The notes below the pieces were generated by a model. It did no database searches and had not been told where the DNA came from. It was given only the letters and a program-made list of their open reading frames with translations. Of a stretch of 64,000 bases of DNA, positions 7,692 to 17,172 are shown piece after piece. A program made the translations under genes and the position numbers. The stretch covers positions 248,001-312,000 of the forward strand of contig JACPUR010000041.1 of the NCBI GenBank assembly GCA_016192135.1, given 5' to 3'. This stretch comes from Candidatus Tectomicrobia bacterium (lineage in GTDB: Bacteria; UBA8248). Within the stretch, counting starts at the first letter, position 1; each line of letters opens with the position of its first letter.

Positions 7692-8477
7692 TCAGCGGTC
7701 CTTGCCTCCGCCGAGGACGGCGGCGGCGCGCGGGAAGAGCCCCAGCGGCAGGAACTCCAGGCTGGCGACGAAGGCGTCGAAGTAGGGCAGCCCGGCCTCG
7801 AAGGCCAGGGCGTGATCGACGTAGTAGAACTCGTAGAGCTTCCCGCCCCGGAGGAAGACGACGACCTTCCCGCGGTAGTTGCCCGTAAAGGCGGGGGTGA
7901 GGCGCTCGGCGCGGTACTGCCTCTCATCGCGCACCTCCTCCCGCGTCCTCGGGCCCGCGAAGGGCTGCCGCTCATCGAGGAGATCGCGCTCGATCTCGCG
8001 CGCCCGGGCCGAGGGCCGCCGCCCCATGCTGCCGCTCAGGTGAAACTCCGCCCGCTCGGCGTCCTTCTCCCGCCCGAGGCGGACCGCCCGATCCAGGGGG
8101 ATGAAGCTCCCCCCGGAGACGACCCGGATGTCGGTGTGGGGCGTCGCCAGCATGCGGCGGTAGATGTAGCGGACCTCGTCGAGGAAGGTGGCCTCCTCGC
8201 CGTAGTGGCGCGGGACGACCTGGAGCGAGATGACGCCGCCGGTATAGGGATTGTCGTAGTAGAGGACCGAGGTGGAGGGGTCGTTCAGGGCCAGGATGTT
8301 CGCCACGTCGGGCGTCCGGCGCCACGGATCGTCCGGGACGGGCGTCACCTGGAAGGCGTGGCGGAAGGAGACGAACTTCGCCTCTCCCCCCCGGGCCGCG
8401 CACCCGGCGGCCGAGAGCGCGGCCCACAGCGCCAGGGCGGCCGGGAGCCAGGCGCCCAACCCCCCGGCGGTCTTCAC
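7692..8477 (-). CDS. Predicted lipoprotein of unknown function
   Basis: From the GTG start the product is 261 residues. A hydrophobic signal of about 20 residues ends in the lipobox LSAAGC, so it is probably lipid-anchored on the periplasmic side of a membrane. The body contains no recognised enzyme motif; it has DNPYTGGVISLQV and a C-terminal beta-rich GNYRGKVVVFLRGGKLYEF that resembles an anchored surface domain. GGAGG precedes the GTG, and an earlier ATG would place charged residues before the signal. It follows the penicillin-binding protein gene after 22 bases, which suggests a cell-envelope role. Confidence 0.6.
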   Translation of the reverse strand: MKTAGGLGAWLPAALALWAALSAAGCAARGGEAKFVSFRHAFQVTPVPDDPWRRTPDVANILALNDPSTSVLYYDNPYTGGVISLQVVPRHYGEEATFLDEVRYIYRRMLATPHTDIRVVSGGSFIPLDRAVRLGREKDAERAEFHLSGSMGRRPSARAREIERDLLDERQPFAGPRTREEVRDERQYRAERLTPAFTGNYRGKVVVFLRGGKLYEFYYVDHALAFEAGLPYFDAFVASLEFLPLGLFPRAAAVLGGGKDR

Positions 8478-8499
8478 CCGGTCCCTTCCCTCCCCCGCC

Positions 8500-10599
8500 T
8501 CAGCGCGCGGAAGCCGGCGCCATGCGCTGAGGCAGGCCTTCCTCCCGGAAAAACGCATCCGTTCCCCTCTGCCCGGCGTCGGCGTACTGGGTGGGGGCCG
8601 TCCCGCGGACGAACACCTCGAAGCCCGTCTTGCGGGTGGCGCGCGTGGCGAGAAGACCCGTTTCCTTGTCCACCCGCACGAATTCTACCCCAGGCGGGGG
8701 GATGAAGTCCCTCATGGGAGCCTCCAGGCCCGACGCCCGGAAGAAATCGACGAAGATCGGAACGGCGTTCCGGCCCCCCGTCTCCCCCGGGCCGAGCGGC
8801 TGGGGCAGGTCGAAGCCCACCCAGACGCCCGCCGCGAGGTCGGGGGTGAAACCGATGAACCAGTTGTCGCGGAACTCGTTGGTGGTGCCCGTCTTGCCGG
8901 CCAGGGGACGTCCCAGCACGGCGGCGCCCCGGGCGGTCCCGGCCTCGACCACCGTCTTGAGCATGTGGGTGAGGACATAGGCCACCTCGGGCCGGATGGC
9001 CGGCTCGGGGCGGTCCTCGTGGCGGTAGATGACGCGCCCCTCCCCGTCCTCGATGCGCTCGATGGCGTAGGGCGTCCGGTGTATCCCGCCGCTGGCGAAC
9101 ACCGAGTAGGCCGAGACCATCTCCTGCAAGGTGACGGCCGAGGCCCCCAGGGCGCTCGAGAGCGTGGGCGAAATCTCGCTCCGGATGCCCAGGCTGCGGG
9201 CGAACCGGATGAGCCGGCCCATGCCCAGCGCCCCCACGAGGCGGATGCTCGCCGTGTTGCGGCTCTCGGCCAGGGCCTCGCGCAGGCTCAGCCGGCCGGA
9301 GAAGTTGCGGCTGTAGTTCTCGGGCTTCCAGAGGCCCCCGCCCCCGCCCTCCATGACGATGGGGGCGTCCAGGACGGAGTCGACGGGGGTGAAGCCCATG
9401 TCCACCGCCGCGGCGTACACGATGGGCTTGAAGGAGCTCCCCGGCTGGCGCAGGGCCTGCACCGTGCGGTTGAACTTGCTCTGGCCGAAGTCCGTCCCGC
9501 CGGCCATGGCGCGGATGGCGCCCGAGCGGACGTCCAGGGCCAGGAGGGCCGCCTCGGGAGAGCGCCACCCGGGCTCCTTCGAGCGCTGGGGCCAGCGCCG
9601 CTCCACCAGCTTGCGGACTCCCTCCCGGACGGCGTTCTCGGCCGCCTCCTGGGCGTCGAGGCGCAGCGTGGTGTGCACGCGCAGGCCGCCGCGGTAGAGG
9701 GTCTCGGAACCGTACATCTCCTCGAGCTGCCGCCGCACGTGCTCGAGGAAGTGCCCGCCCACCCGGATGGGCTCGGGCGCGCGCAGCTCCAGGGGGCTGC
9801 GGGCGAGGCGCCCGCCCTCGCCCGGCTTCAGGTAGCCCGCGACCTCCATGCGCCACAGCACGTGCGCCCGCCGCTCGAGGGCGGGGCCGGGATTGTCGAA
9901 GGGGCGGAAGCGCCCCGGCGCCTGGATGAGCCCGGCCAGGAGCGCCGCCTCGGGGACGGTGAGCTCCGAGGCCTCCTTGTTGAAGTAGGTGCGGGCCGCG
10001 GCCGCCACCCCGTAGGCGCCCTGGCCGAAATACACCTGGTTGAGGTAGCGCTCGAGAATCTGGTCTTTCGTGAGGGACATCTCGAGCCGGACGGCGGCGA
10101 TGGCCTCGACCACCTTGCGCTTCAGGCTCTTCTCGCGCTGGAGGGTGAGCAGGCGCACCAGCTGCTGGGTGATGGTGGAGGCACCCTCGGAGATGCCCCC
10201 CGAGCGCAGATTGTTCACCGCCGCCCGCAGGATGCCCCAGGGGTCGACGCCCCAGTGCCGGTAGAAGCGCTCGTCCTCGACCGAGACGGCGGCGTGCCGC
10301 ATGGCCGGGGATATCTCGGCCAGGGGCAGGAGCTTCCGCTGCTCGGCGGCGAAGCTGCCGACCAGGCGGCCGCCGGCGTCGTGGACGAAGGTGGTCAGGC
10401 TGGGCCGGTGGTCCAGGATGGCGGCCGATCGGGGGATGTCGTCGCTGACCCACACGAGGACGGCGAATGCGCCGATGAGCGGGAGGCCGAAGAGGACGAA
10501 GGCCGTCCAGGCGAGCCGGACGACGCGGGAAACCTTCTTCCGCAGCGTGGAGCCGACGAAGAAGGCGTAGGCGGAGGAAGGGCGGCGCTTCCCCGGCAT
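8500..10599 (-). CDS. Class A penicillin-binding protein (PBP1A type)
   Basis: This bifunctional peptidoglycan synthase has 699 residues. One membrane segment lies near residues 29-52. The glycosyltransferase domain has its catalytic glutamate at E108 (VEDERFYRHWG) and GASTITQQLVR at 139-149. The transpeptidase domain has SSFK at 388-391 (catalytic S388), SRN at 446-448 and KTGT at 569-572, so all catalytic motifs are present. It polymerises and cross-links murein in the periplasm. It is the second gene of a probable set with the upstream coiled-coil protein and the downstream lipoprotein. Confidence 0.93.
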   Translation of the reverse strand: MPGKRRPSSAYAFFVGSTLRKKVSRVVRLAWTAFVLFGLPLIGAFAVLVWVSDDIPRSAAILDHRPSLTTFVHDAGGRLVGSFAAEQRKLLPLAEISPAMRHAAVSVEDERFYRHWGVDPWGILRAAVNNLRSGGISEGASTITQQLVRLLTLQREKSLKRKVVEAIAAVRLEMSLTKDQILERYLNQVYFGQGAYGVAAAARTYFNKEASELTVPEAALLAGLIQAPGRFRPFDNPGPALERRAHVLWRMEVAGYLKPGEGGRLARSPLELRAPEPIRVGGHFLEHVRRQLEEMYGSETLYRGGLRVHTTLRLDAQEAAENAVREGVRKLVERRWPQRSKEPGWRSPEAALLALDVRSGAIRAMAGGTDFGQSKFNRTVQALRQPGSSFKPIVYAAAVDMGFTPVDSVLDAPIVMEGGGGGLWKPENYSRNFSGRLSLREALAESRNTASIRLVGALGMGRLIRFARSLGIRSEISPTLSSALGASAVTLQEMVSAYSVFASGGIHRTPYAIERIEDGEGRVIYRHEDRPEPAIRPEVAYVLTHMLKTVVEAGTARGAAVLGRPLAGKTGTTNEFRDNWFIGFTPDLAAGVWVGFDLPQPLGPGETGGRNAVPIFVDFFRASGLEAPMRDFIPPPGVEFVRVDKETGLLATRATRKTGFEVFVRGTAPTQYADAGQRGTDAFFREEGLPQRMAPASAR

Positions 10600-10623
10600 C
10601 CTGGCTCCCCGCCGATGCGCCCG

Positions 10624-12876
10624 CTAGCTGCTGCTTCGCTCCAGGCGGCGCTCGGCTTCATGGAGGACGGACCGCAACTCGTTGATCCGGGCGTTGGCGC
10701 GGTCGAGCACCTCCCGCTCTCCCGAGAGGGCCTCGTACTTGGCCCGCACGTCCTCGACGAGGAGGCCGAGGTCCTTCACGCGGGCCTCGACGTGGACCAC
10801 CTTGTCGAGCTGTTCGGCCACCTTGCCGCCGCGCTCCTCGACTTCCTGGAAGATCTCCCGCAATTCGTCGATCTGGAGCTCGATGTCCTTGAGCGTCTGG
10901 CGGTCGCTCACCAGGTCGCGGATGTGGGTGTGGATCTCCTTGACCGAGAGCTTGAGGGCGCTCAGCTCCTCGTGCGCGGCCGCGACCTCGGACTTGTTCC
11001 GGATGAGCTGATGGATGCTGGCCTCGAGGCCCTCCGCCTGGTGCTCGAGCACGGAGAGGCGCTTCTCCGCCTGGGAAACCTGCTCCTCCTCCTGCGCCAG
11101 GTGGTCGGCGTGCTGCTGGACCTGGACCGCCATGACGCGGATGTGATCCACCTCGTCCTCGATCTCCCGCATGCGCCCCCGGATGACGTCCATCCGCGCT
11201 TCGCCCACCTTGAGCTCCCGCAGGCTCTCGTCCATCTTCGTGAGGAAGCCCTTCACCTCCTCCATGGTGCGGTGGGCCTCCCGCACGCTGGCCAGGTGGG
11301 CCTGCCCCTGCTCGTGGGACTCGCTGAACTGGGCGATGAGGTGCTGCAGGCGCTTCTCCTGCGCCTCGATGCCGGCCCGCTCCTTGGTGACGTCCAGGAT
11401 GCGCTCCTCCACATGGTCCACGAGGTTGTGGAGCTGGTCGAGGCGCCCCTCGACGCGGTCCACGTACTCTCCGCGGCGCTGGAGCTTGTCGATCTTGAGG
11501 TCGGCCTCCTCGATGAAGTACTGGAGCGCCTCGAGGCGCTTCTCCATGCGCTCCACCTCGCCCCGGCGCTCGAGCTGCTTCTCGATGCGGTCGTCGAGCT
11601 GGACGATGTTGGAGGTGAGGTCGCGGATGCGGTCCTCGACGTGGTCCACCAGGCGCTGGCGCTTCTCCACATCCTCGAGCTTGCGGTCGAGATCCTCCGA
11701 GATGGCGCGGATCTGGGCCGACCGCTCCTCGGCCTGCGCGGCGGCTTTCAGGCCCTCGGGGATGCGGTTCAGCCGCTCCTCGAGCTCCCGGGCCATGGTC
11801 TGCGACTCCTGGATCATGCGCCGGAGGGAAGCCGACTCGTCCAGCTCGCGCTTGAGCCGCTCGGCCCGCCGCTCGACCTCGTTGGCGAGGTAGTCCCGCA
11901 GGGACTGCACCTGCTCCCACACCTCGCCCACCTCGCGGCGCTCGCCCCGCACCCGGTCGATCTCGCGGTCGAGCTTCGAGGTCTGATCCTCCAGGCTGCG
12001 GATGCGCTCGCTCGTGCGGCGCAGGGCCTCGTTCTTGGCCAGGATGTTCTGGCTCTCGATGCGGACGCTCTCTAGGGCCGGCTTCACCTGGTCGAGCTCC
12101 CCGCGCAGGGCCTCCACCTGGGCCACCCGCTCCATCAGGGCGTTGAGGGCTTGCTCCATCTCGTTCAACGAGCGGCGGAAGTTGGTGCTGCGCTTGGCGA
12201 AGTTCTCGAAGATGACCTTCTCGCGGTCCACCTGCTGGAGCTTCTCGTCGAAGTCGCGCGAGAAATCGGCGAGCTGGGCCACCTTGGCGTTGGCGTCGTC
12301 GATGATCTCGCGCAGCCGGAAGGCCTCCTGGATGTTCGCGCGCACGCCTTCGTAGAGGCTCTCGAGCTTGGCGACGCTCTTCTCGGTGCGCTTGACGAGC
12401 TTGTTCTCCTCCTGGAGGTTCTTGATCTTCGACTCCATCTCCCACAGGAGGACGTTGAGCTTGCCGGCCTCCTCGTTCGACTTCTCGACGATCTCGCGCT
12501 GCTGCTGCAGGCTCCGCGTCTTCGCCATCACGTGCTCGGAGAGCACGTTGAGGGAGTCGATGTCCATCTTCGTCTTGCGGATGAAGTCCTCGAACTGGTG
12601 CAGGTGGCGCTCGGACTCCGCGATGCGCCCGTCCAGCTTGGCCGCGGCGTCCGACTGGCGTTCCGCCTGGGCCACCTTGCCCTCGAGCGAGGCGAGGCGG
12701 CCCTCCACGTCCTCCAGGGCGTTCCGCTTGGAGGCCACTTCGTCCATCTTCAGGCTCACGAACTCCACCAGCTTCTCCAGCCGCTGGCGCTCCTCGGCCG
12801 AGGCCGCGATGAGCTGCGTCAGGCGGTCCTCCTCGGAGGAGTACCGGTCAGCGGAGGTGATGGGGATGTCGTTCAT
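10624..12876 (-). CDS. Long coiled-coil protein, function unknown
   Basis: The 750-residue product is almost wholly heptad-patterned and rich in Glu, Arg, Leu and Gln. It has no membrane segment, signal, P-loop or other catalytic motif. The repeated phrases VDHVEDRIRDLTSNI and VDHVEERILDVTKER suggest internal duplication. The ATG at 12876 is chosen because GGAGGT lies seven bases before it; an in-frame TTG further upstream would overlap that ribosome site. It lies 24 bases upstream of the PBP1A-type gene on the same strand, so a scaffold role in envelope synthesis is possible but unproven. Confidence 0.7.
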   Translation of the reverse strand: MNDIPITSADRYSSEEDRLTQLIAASAEERQRLEKLVEFVSLKMDEVASKRNALEDVEGRLASLEGKVAQAERQSDAAAKLDGRIAESERHLHQFEDFIRKTKMDIDSLNVLSEHVMAKTRSLQQQREIVEKSNEEAGKLNVLLWEMESKIKNLQEENKLVKRTEKSVAKLESLYEGVRANIQEAFRLREIIDDANAKVAQLADFSRDFDEKLQQVDREKVIFENFAKRSTNFRRSLNEMEQALNALMERVAQVEALRGELDQVKPALESVRIESQNILAKNEALRRTSERIRSLEDQTSKLDREIDRVRGERREVGEVWEQVQSLRDYLANEVERRAERLKRELDESASLRRMIQESQTMARELEERLNRIPEGLKAAAQAEERSAQIRAISEDLDRKLEDVEKRQRLVDHVEDRIRDLTSNIVQLDDRIEKQLERRGEVERMEKRLEALQYFIEEADLKIDKLQRRGEYVDRVEGRLDQLHNLVDHVEERILDVTKERAGIEAQEKRLQHLIAQFSESHEQGQAHLASVREAHRTMEEVKGFLTKMDESLRELKVGEARMDVIRGRMREIEDEVDHIRVMAVQVQQHADHLAQEEEQVSQAEKRLSVLEHQAEGLEASIHQLIRNKSEVAAAHEELSALKLSVKEIHTHIRDLVSDRQTLKDIELQIDELREIFQEVEERGGKVAEQLDKVVHVEARVKDLGLLVEDVRAKYEALSGEREVLDRANARINELRSVLHEAERRLERSSS

Positions 12877-13007
12877 CGGGTGGACCTCCAACCTGGGCGC
12901 TTCCGGCCCCTCTCCCGGCGCACGGGCGGAATGGTGCTCGGGGACGCACGATCCGGAGGGGCGACAAAATTATCGCACTAGAAGGTATCGGAAGCGGGGG
13001 GCGCCCG

Positions 13008-13922
13008 TCAATGAACCTTTCGCGAGGGCCTCCCCCCCTCCGCCCGGGCCCGGGAGCCCCAGGCGATCCCGGCCAGGATCAGGCCCCCGGCGGCCGCCCG
13101 GGCGGGGGTCGGGGGCTCGGCCAGGAGCCACCAGGCCAGGGCCGCCGCCGCCACGGGTTCCCCCAGGATGGCCAGGGCCACCCGGCCCGGCGGCAGGTGG
13201 GCCAGGGCGAAGTTGACCGCCGTGTGGCCGACGAGGGTGGGCCCGGCCGCCATGGCGGCCAAAAGAAGCCAGGTTTCCAGGGAAAATCCCGCCAGGGGCT
13301 GGCCCGCCAGCCAGGCCCATCCCGTCAGGAGGGCCCCGCTCAGGCCATAGCAGAGGGTCACGTAGGGAAGGAGCGGCACCTTTCCCCTCAGCCTGCGGCC
13401 GCAGAGGAGGTAGGCCGAGGCGAGGACGGCGCCCCCGAGCGCCAGGAGGTTCCCCCAGGCGCTGCCCTCCCAGGCCCGGGCGTCCGACCAGGCCAGGAGG
13501 AGGCCCCCCGCCAGGGCGCAGGCCGCCCCGGCCCAGAAGGCGGGGCGCTCCTTTTCTCCCAGGAGGAGCCAGCCCCCCAGGCCGGCGAAGATGGGGTTGG
13601 TCGTGACCAGCACCACCGAGCTCGCCACCGAGGTGTGGCGCAGCGACTCGATCCAGAGCGCGAAGTGCAGGGCCAGGAAGACCGCCGAGGCGAGCCAGAG
13701 GGCGCGCTCGGGCGGCCCGAGGCGCCCCCACTCCGCGCGCAGGGCGCCCGCCGCGAAGGGGAGCAGGCAGGCCGCCCCGCCCGCCATGCGCCAGGCGGCG
13801 ATGGAGAGGGGCGGCGCCTCGGCCAGGCGGATCAGGACGGCCGACCAGCCCAGGACCAGGACCCCCGCCGCCAGGCAGCCGTAGACCCGCGGCGGCGAGG
13901 GGCCGCCCGCGTCCCCTCTCAC
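13008..13922 (-). CDS. EamA/DMT-family transporter
   Basis: The 304-residue protein has about ten hydrophobic segments in two similar halves. The first half contains RMAGGAACLLPF and SSVVLVTTNPIFAGLGG, and the second ends with LAILGEPVAAAALAWWLLAE, as in drug/metabolite exporters of the EamA family. The substrate cannot be told from sequence. The GTG start overlaps the hydrolase stop as GTGA, which argues for translational coupling and against the much longer frame reading back over the hydrolase gene. Confidence 0.85.
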   Translation of the reverse strand: MRGDAGGPSPPRVYGCLAAGVLVLGWSAVLIRLAEAPPLSIAAWRMAGGAACLLPFAAGALRAEWGRLGPPERALWLASAVFLALHFALWIESLRHTSVASSVVLVTTNPIFAGLGGWLLLGEKERPAFWAGAACALAGGLLLAWSDARAWEGSAWGNLLALGGAVLASAYLLCGRRLRGKVPLLPYVTLCYGLSGALLTGWAWLAGQPLAGFSLETWLLLAAMAAGPTLVGHTAVNFALAHLPPGRVALAILGEPVAAAALAWWLLAEPPTPARAAAGGLILAGIAWGSRARAEGGRPSRKVH

Positions 13923-14755
13923 GGGAGAGAGTCCAGGAAGGCCGCGATGGCCTCCCCCACGGGAGCCGCGCGCTCGAGCATGAGCATGTGGCCCGCCCCC
14001 GCGATCGGCTCCAGGCGCGCGCCGGGGATGCGCCCGGCCAGGAAACGGGCGTACTTGGGCGGGGTCAGCGCGTCGTCCTCGCCGCAGAGGACGAGAGTGG
14101 GCAGGGAGATCTCCCCGAGCCGCTCCATCACGTCGAAGGCGTCGCAGGCCCGGAAATCCCCCTCCAGGACCTCGGGCGGGCAGGCCCGCAGCTCCCGCCG
14201 GCTCTCCTCCGCCATGGCGGGCGGCGCCCCGGGGGCGAAGGCGTAGCCCACGATGGCGTCCACCGTCTTCTCGAAATCGGTGCGGATGCCCTGGAGGATG
14301 GAGTCGAGTACCCGGAGCCGGGCGCCCGTCCCGAGGAGGATCAGCCCGCCCAGCCCGCCGGGGGCGGCCAAGGCGCAGGCCAGGGCGATTCCTCCCCCCA
14401 TGGAGTGGCCCGCCAGCACGGGCCGCCGGAGGCCCCGGGCCTCCAGGAAGCGGAGCGCCCAGCCGGCGTACGCCTCGATGCGGCCGCAGCCCGGGCCCTC
14501 CGAGCCGCCGTGGCCGGGGAGGTCCAGGGCGAGCGAGCGCCGGCCCTTGCGCGCGAGATGATGCCCCAGGCGGGCCCAGACGCCGCGGGTGCCCCCGGCG
14601 CCGTGGACGAAGACCACCGGCGGGGATGCCTGGGGCGGGCCATCCTCCGTGAATGTCAGACGCCGCCCCGCCGCCTCCACCGCTCCATCGGCCGCCCGGT
14701 TCAAGCCGAACGCCCTCTCGGGCGACAGGAGTCGCTCCCCGAACATTCCGGCCAA
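13919..14755 (-). CDS. Alpha/beta hydrolase
   Basis: The 278-residue protein has the alpha/beta-hydrolase order FVHGAGG (oxyanion region), LDLPGHGGSEG, the nucleophile elbow GHSMGG, the acid in CGEDD and the histidine in GAGHM. The catalytic triad is therefore complete. No signal peptide is seen, so it is cytoplasmic. The substrate is unknown. It is coupled by a four-base overlap to the EamA transporter, which might export its substrate or product. Confidence 0.88.
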   Translation of the reverse strand: MAGMFGERLLSPERAFGLNRAADGAVEAAGRRLTFTEDGPPQASPPVVFVHGAGGTRGVWARLGHHLARKGRRSLALDLPGHGGSEGPGCGRIEAYAGWALRFLEARGLRRPVLAGHSMGGGIALACALAAPGGLGGLILLGTGARLRVLDSILQGIRTDFEKTVDAIVGYAFAPGAPPAMAEESRRELRACPPEVLEGDFRACDAFDVMERLGEISLPTLVLCGEDDALTPPKYARFLAGRIPGARLEPIAGAGHMLMLERAAPVGEAIAAFLDSLP

Positions 14756-14854
14756 GTATCAACCGGAAGCTCCGCGTTTTTCTCCCTCCCCCACCGGGAG
14801 AGGGTTGGGCTCCTATGCAACGCCTTCCCTCCCCCCGGGCGGTGGCGGGCACCG

Positions 14855-14886
14855 CCACCCCAAAAACCTTCCGATTTTTGGGGTGG
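14855..14886. repeat. Perfect inverted repeat in a palindrome-rich spacer
   Basis: A twelve-base perfect stem (CCACCCCAAAAA / TTTTTGGGGTGG) has an eight-base loop. It lies in a spacer of CTCCC- and GGGAG-rich palindromes at 14756-14980. The TTTTTGG arm is part of the stem, so it is not a classical terminator. Similar CTCCC-rich spacers occur near 2515 and 7140. Confidence 0.55.
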
Positions 14887-14980
14887 CCCCCAACCCCCTC
14901 CCGGGGGGAGGGGGAGACGTGACTGTCCGGCAGGGGGGAAACATTATCTTGGCGGGGCCGCTCCGGAACTGCGAGATTCG

Positions 14981-15307
14981 CTAGAGCGAGCGGTCGATGG
15001 CGGCCTTGAGGTCGGCCTTGGAGCGCACGCCCACGATCTGCTCGACCGGCTTGCCGCCCTTGAAGAGGATCAGGGTGGGGATGCCGCGGATGCCGTACTT
15101 GGTGGGGGTCGAGGGGTTGTCGTCGATGTTCACCTTGCCCACGCGGAGCTTGCCCTCGTACTCGGAGGCCAGGGCCTCCACGGTCGGGGCGATCATCTTG
15201 CAGGGGGCGCACCACTCGGCCCAGAAGTCCACCAGGGTGGGGACGTCCGAGCCGAGGACGTCGCTCTCGAAGGATTGATCGCTGAATTCCAGTACCTTGC
15301 CCGCCAT
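14981..15307 (-). CDS. trxA: Thioredoxin
   Basis: The 108-residue protein has the active-site dithiol WCAPC, the preceding DFWAEW, the cis-proline in GIPTL and the normal thioredoxin length. It reduces disulfides in cytoplasmic proteins. The ATG at 15307 is chosen over one six bases upstream, because GGAGG sits seven bases before it and directly abuts the earlier ATG. It is a single gene with no partner in the neighbourhood. Confidence 0.93.
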   Translation of the reverse strand: MAGKVLEFSDQSFESDVLGSDVPTLVDFWAEWCAPCKMIAPTVEALASEYEGKLRVGKVNIDDNPSTPTKYGIRGIPTLILFKGGKPVEQIVGVRSKADLKAAIDRSL

Positions 15308-15421
15308 TCGCATTCCTCCGACGACAGGGACCGGGGCGGCAACTCCACTCGCGGAAGCGCCCGCGAGAGCCCCATTGTTCTACAGCCGGGACCCGGGAAC
15401 AAGTGCGCGGGGGGCTCGCGC

Positions 15422-15880
15422 CTACTCCTTCCGGTCCACGAACCGGGGGTCGTAGACACGGGCGGGCCGGTAGGCGTCCATCGCCTGCCCGAGCCGCCCG
15501 AGGGAGGAGACGGACTCGCGCGCCCCCTTCCTGCGGCCGGCGACGGCGCGCGCGATCTCGGCCTCGAGGCGCTGGATCTCCTCAATTTTCCGGCGGATGC
15601 CCTCCACGCGCTCCAGGAGCTCCGGCTTCCGCGCTTCCTCTCCCCCGCCGCCCCAGAGGCGGTCCCACAGCGGGGCCGCCTGGGCCGCCCGCGCGTCGAT
15701 GAGGCGAATGAGGCTCTCCTTCCCGGCGAGGACGGCGTCCATGCCCGCCAGCCCGGGCCGGGCGAGGCAGCCCATCTCCTCCTGGCAGAGGGCCCTCAGG
15801 CGCTCGAAGAGCTCCGCGTCCTCATCCGCGCGGCGGATGAGATCGGAGATCAAATGGTTCCCCCGCTCCCGCGCTTCCAT
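15422..15880 (-). CDS. FlgN-like small helical protein
   Basis: The 152-residue product is predicted helical throughout. It carries LAGKESLIRLID in the first half and ends with YRPARVYDPRFVDRKE. The KE-x-LI segment and the R-F-V/I-D-x-K-x tail resemble FlgN-type flagellar export chaperones. No other flagellar gene lies in the window, so the assignment is tentative; an unrelated small coiled-coil protein is the alternative. Confidence 0.45.
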   Translation of the reverse strand: MEARERGNHLISDLIRRADEDAELFERLRALCQEEMGCLARPGLAGMDAVLAGKESLIRLIDARAAQAAPLWDRLWGGGGEEARKPELLERVEGIRRKIEEIQRLEAEIARAVAGRRKGARESVSSLGRLGQAMDAYRPARVYDPRFVDRKE

Positions 15881-16089
15881 GCCCCCTCCGTCCCGCCAGC
15901 GGGCCGGCCCGAATCATCCCCCGGATTCGGCGGCCGCTTCAACCGGGCGCGGCGGAGATCCCGCCGCGGGAGATTCCGTTTGCATTCCCCATGCGGATTC
16001 GATAGCGTGCGCGCCGGAAAGACGTTCAGATTCAACGGCGAGCGCGGGGGCGGCGCGCCCCATCCGATTCCAGGAAACGGGATTCTCCC

Positions 16090-16932
16090 ATGGACGAACC
16101 ACGCCAGCCGAAGCCCGGCCCGGCCCCCGGCAAGGGGAGGCCCGCCCTCCCCAGCTACCGCGGCCGGGTCCTCCTGGCCGAGGATTCCCCGGTCAACCAG
16201 ATGGTGGCCAGGAAGCTCCTGGGGATCTTCGGCTGCGAGGTGGAGGTGGCCGAGAGCGGGGAGGACGCCCTGGTCCTCTGGGAAGGCGGCGCCTTCGACC
16301 TCGTCTTCCTCGACTGCCGCATGCCCGGCATGGACGGCTACGAGGTGGCGCGGGCCATCCGCGAGCGGGAGGGCGGGGAGGCCCGCCGCACCCCCATCGT
16401 GGCGCTCACGGCCGAGACCACCCTGGACGAGCGCCGCTGGTGCCTCGAGGCGGGGATGGACGACTTCCTGCCCAAGCCCATCACCGCCGAGGCGGTGGGG
16501 GCCGTCCTCTCCCGCTGGCTCAGCGCGGCGGGCGCGCCCCCGCCGCCCGTCCCCCCGGCCCCTCCTCCCCGGGAGGAGCCGGTCCTGCGCCTCGAGACGC
16601 TGGTCTCCTTCATCGGGATGGAAGGCGAGCCCGGGGAAGGCGGCGTCATCGAGAACATGGTCAAGCTCTTCCTCTCCCTCACTCCCCCGAAGCTCTCCTC
16701 CCTCCGCGACGCCGTGGGCCGGAGCGACGGCAAGGCCGCCGAGGAGCTGGCCCACGCCCTCAAGAGCTCCTGCTACGCGATGGGGGCCTGGAAGATGGGG
16801 GACCTCTGCGACCGGCTGGAGAAGCTGGGGGTCGGGGGCGAGCTCGGCGAGGCGCCCGCCCTGGTCGAATCCCTCGAGCGCGAGTTCACCCGCGCCCGGA
16901 GCGAGCTGGCCCTGAAGCCGTGGGAGAGGTGA
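16090..16932 (+). CDS. Response-regulator receiver protein with HPt domain
   Basis: The 280-residue protein has a receiver domain at about residues 25-145 with acidic pair E31-D32, phosphoacceptor D75 (LVFLDCRMPGMDG) and K129 (FLPKP). A proline-rich linker of about 20 residues leads to an HPt domain with its phosphohistidine at H222 (AHALKSSCY). It looks like a detached C-terminal half of a hybrid histidine kinase and would relay phosphate in a multi-step pathway. No cognate kinase is adjacent. Upstream there is no strong ribosome site. Confidence 0.88.
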   Translation: MDEPRQPKPGPAPGKGRPALPSYRGRVLLAEDSPVNQMVARKLLGIFGCEVEVAESGEDALVLWEGGAFDLVFLDCRMPGMDGYEVARAIREREGGEARRTPIVALTAETTLDERRWCLEAGMDDFLPKPITAEAVGAVLSRWLSAAGAPPPPVPPAPPPREEPVLRLETLVSFIGMEGEPGEGGVIENMVKLFLSLTPPKLSSLRDAVGRSDGKAAEELAHALKSSCYAMGAWKMGDLCDRLEKLGVGGELGEAPALVESLEREFTRARSELALKPWER

Positions 16933-17172
16933 GGCGCCCGGCCCCGCCAACAGGCGCGCTCGATCGCTCACCAACGGCTCCTGAGTCCGGCGCAACCCCT
17001 CTTACACCTCTTTTCCCAGCGCGCGGCACGCGCGGCCTTTCCGGGCAGATCGGCTCCGCGAAGGAATATCGGGGACCTGCCGGTCATTATAGATGGCGGG
17101 CGCATCCGCGCCGGCTCGGGCCGGATACACGCGAATGCCTCGATCGGCTTCTTCATCCAAGGGAGGTGGAAA

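Noticed and set aside
8272-12075. A plus-strand frame of 1267 codons over the PBP1A and coiled-coil genes
   Set aside because: It is antisense to two well-supported genes and has no recognisable domain.
13923-15215. N-terminal extension of the EamA transporter
   Set aside because: The extension is antisense-like filler over the hydrolase and thioredoxin genes. The GTGA overlap fixes the start at 13922.
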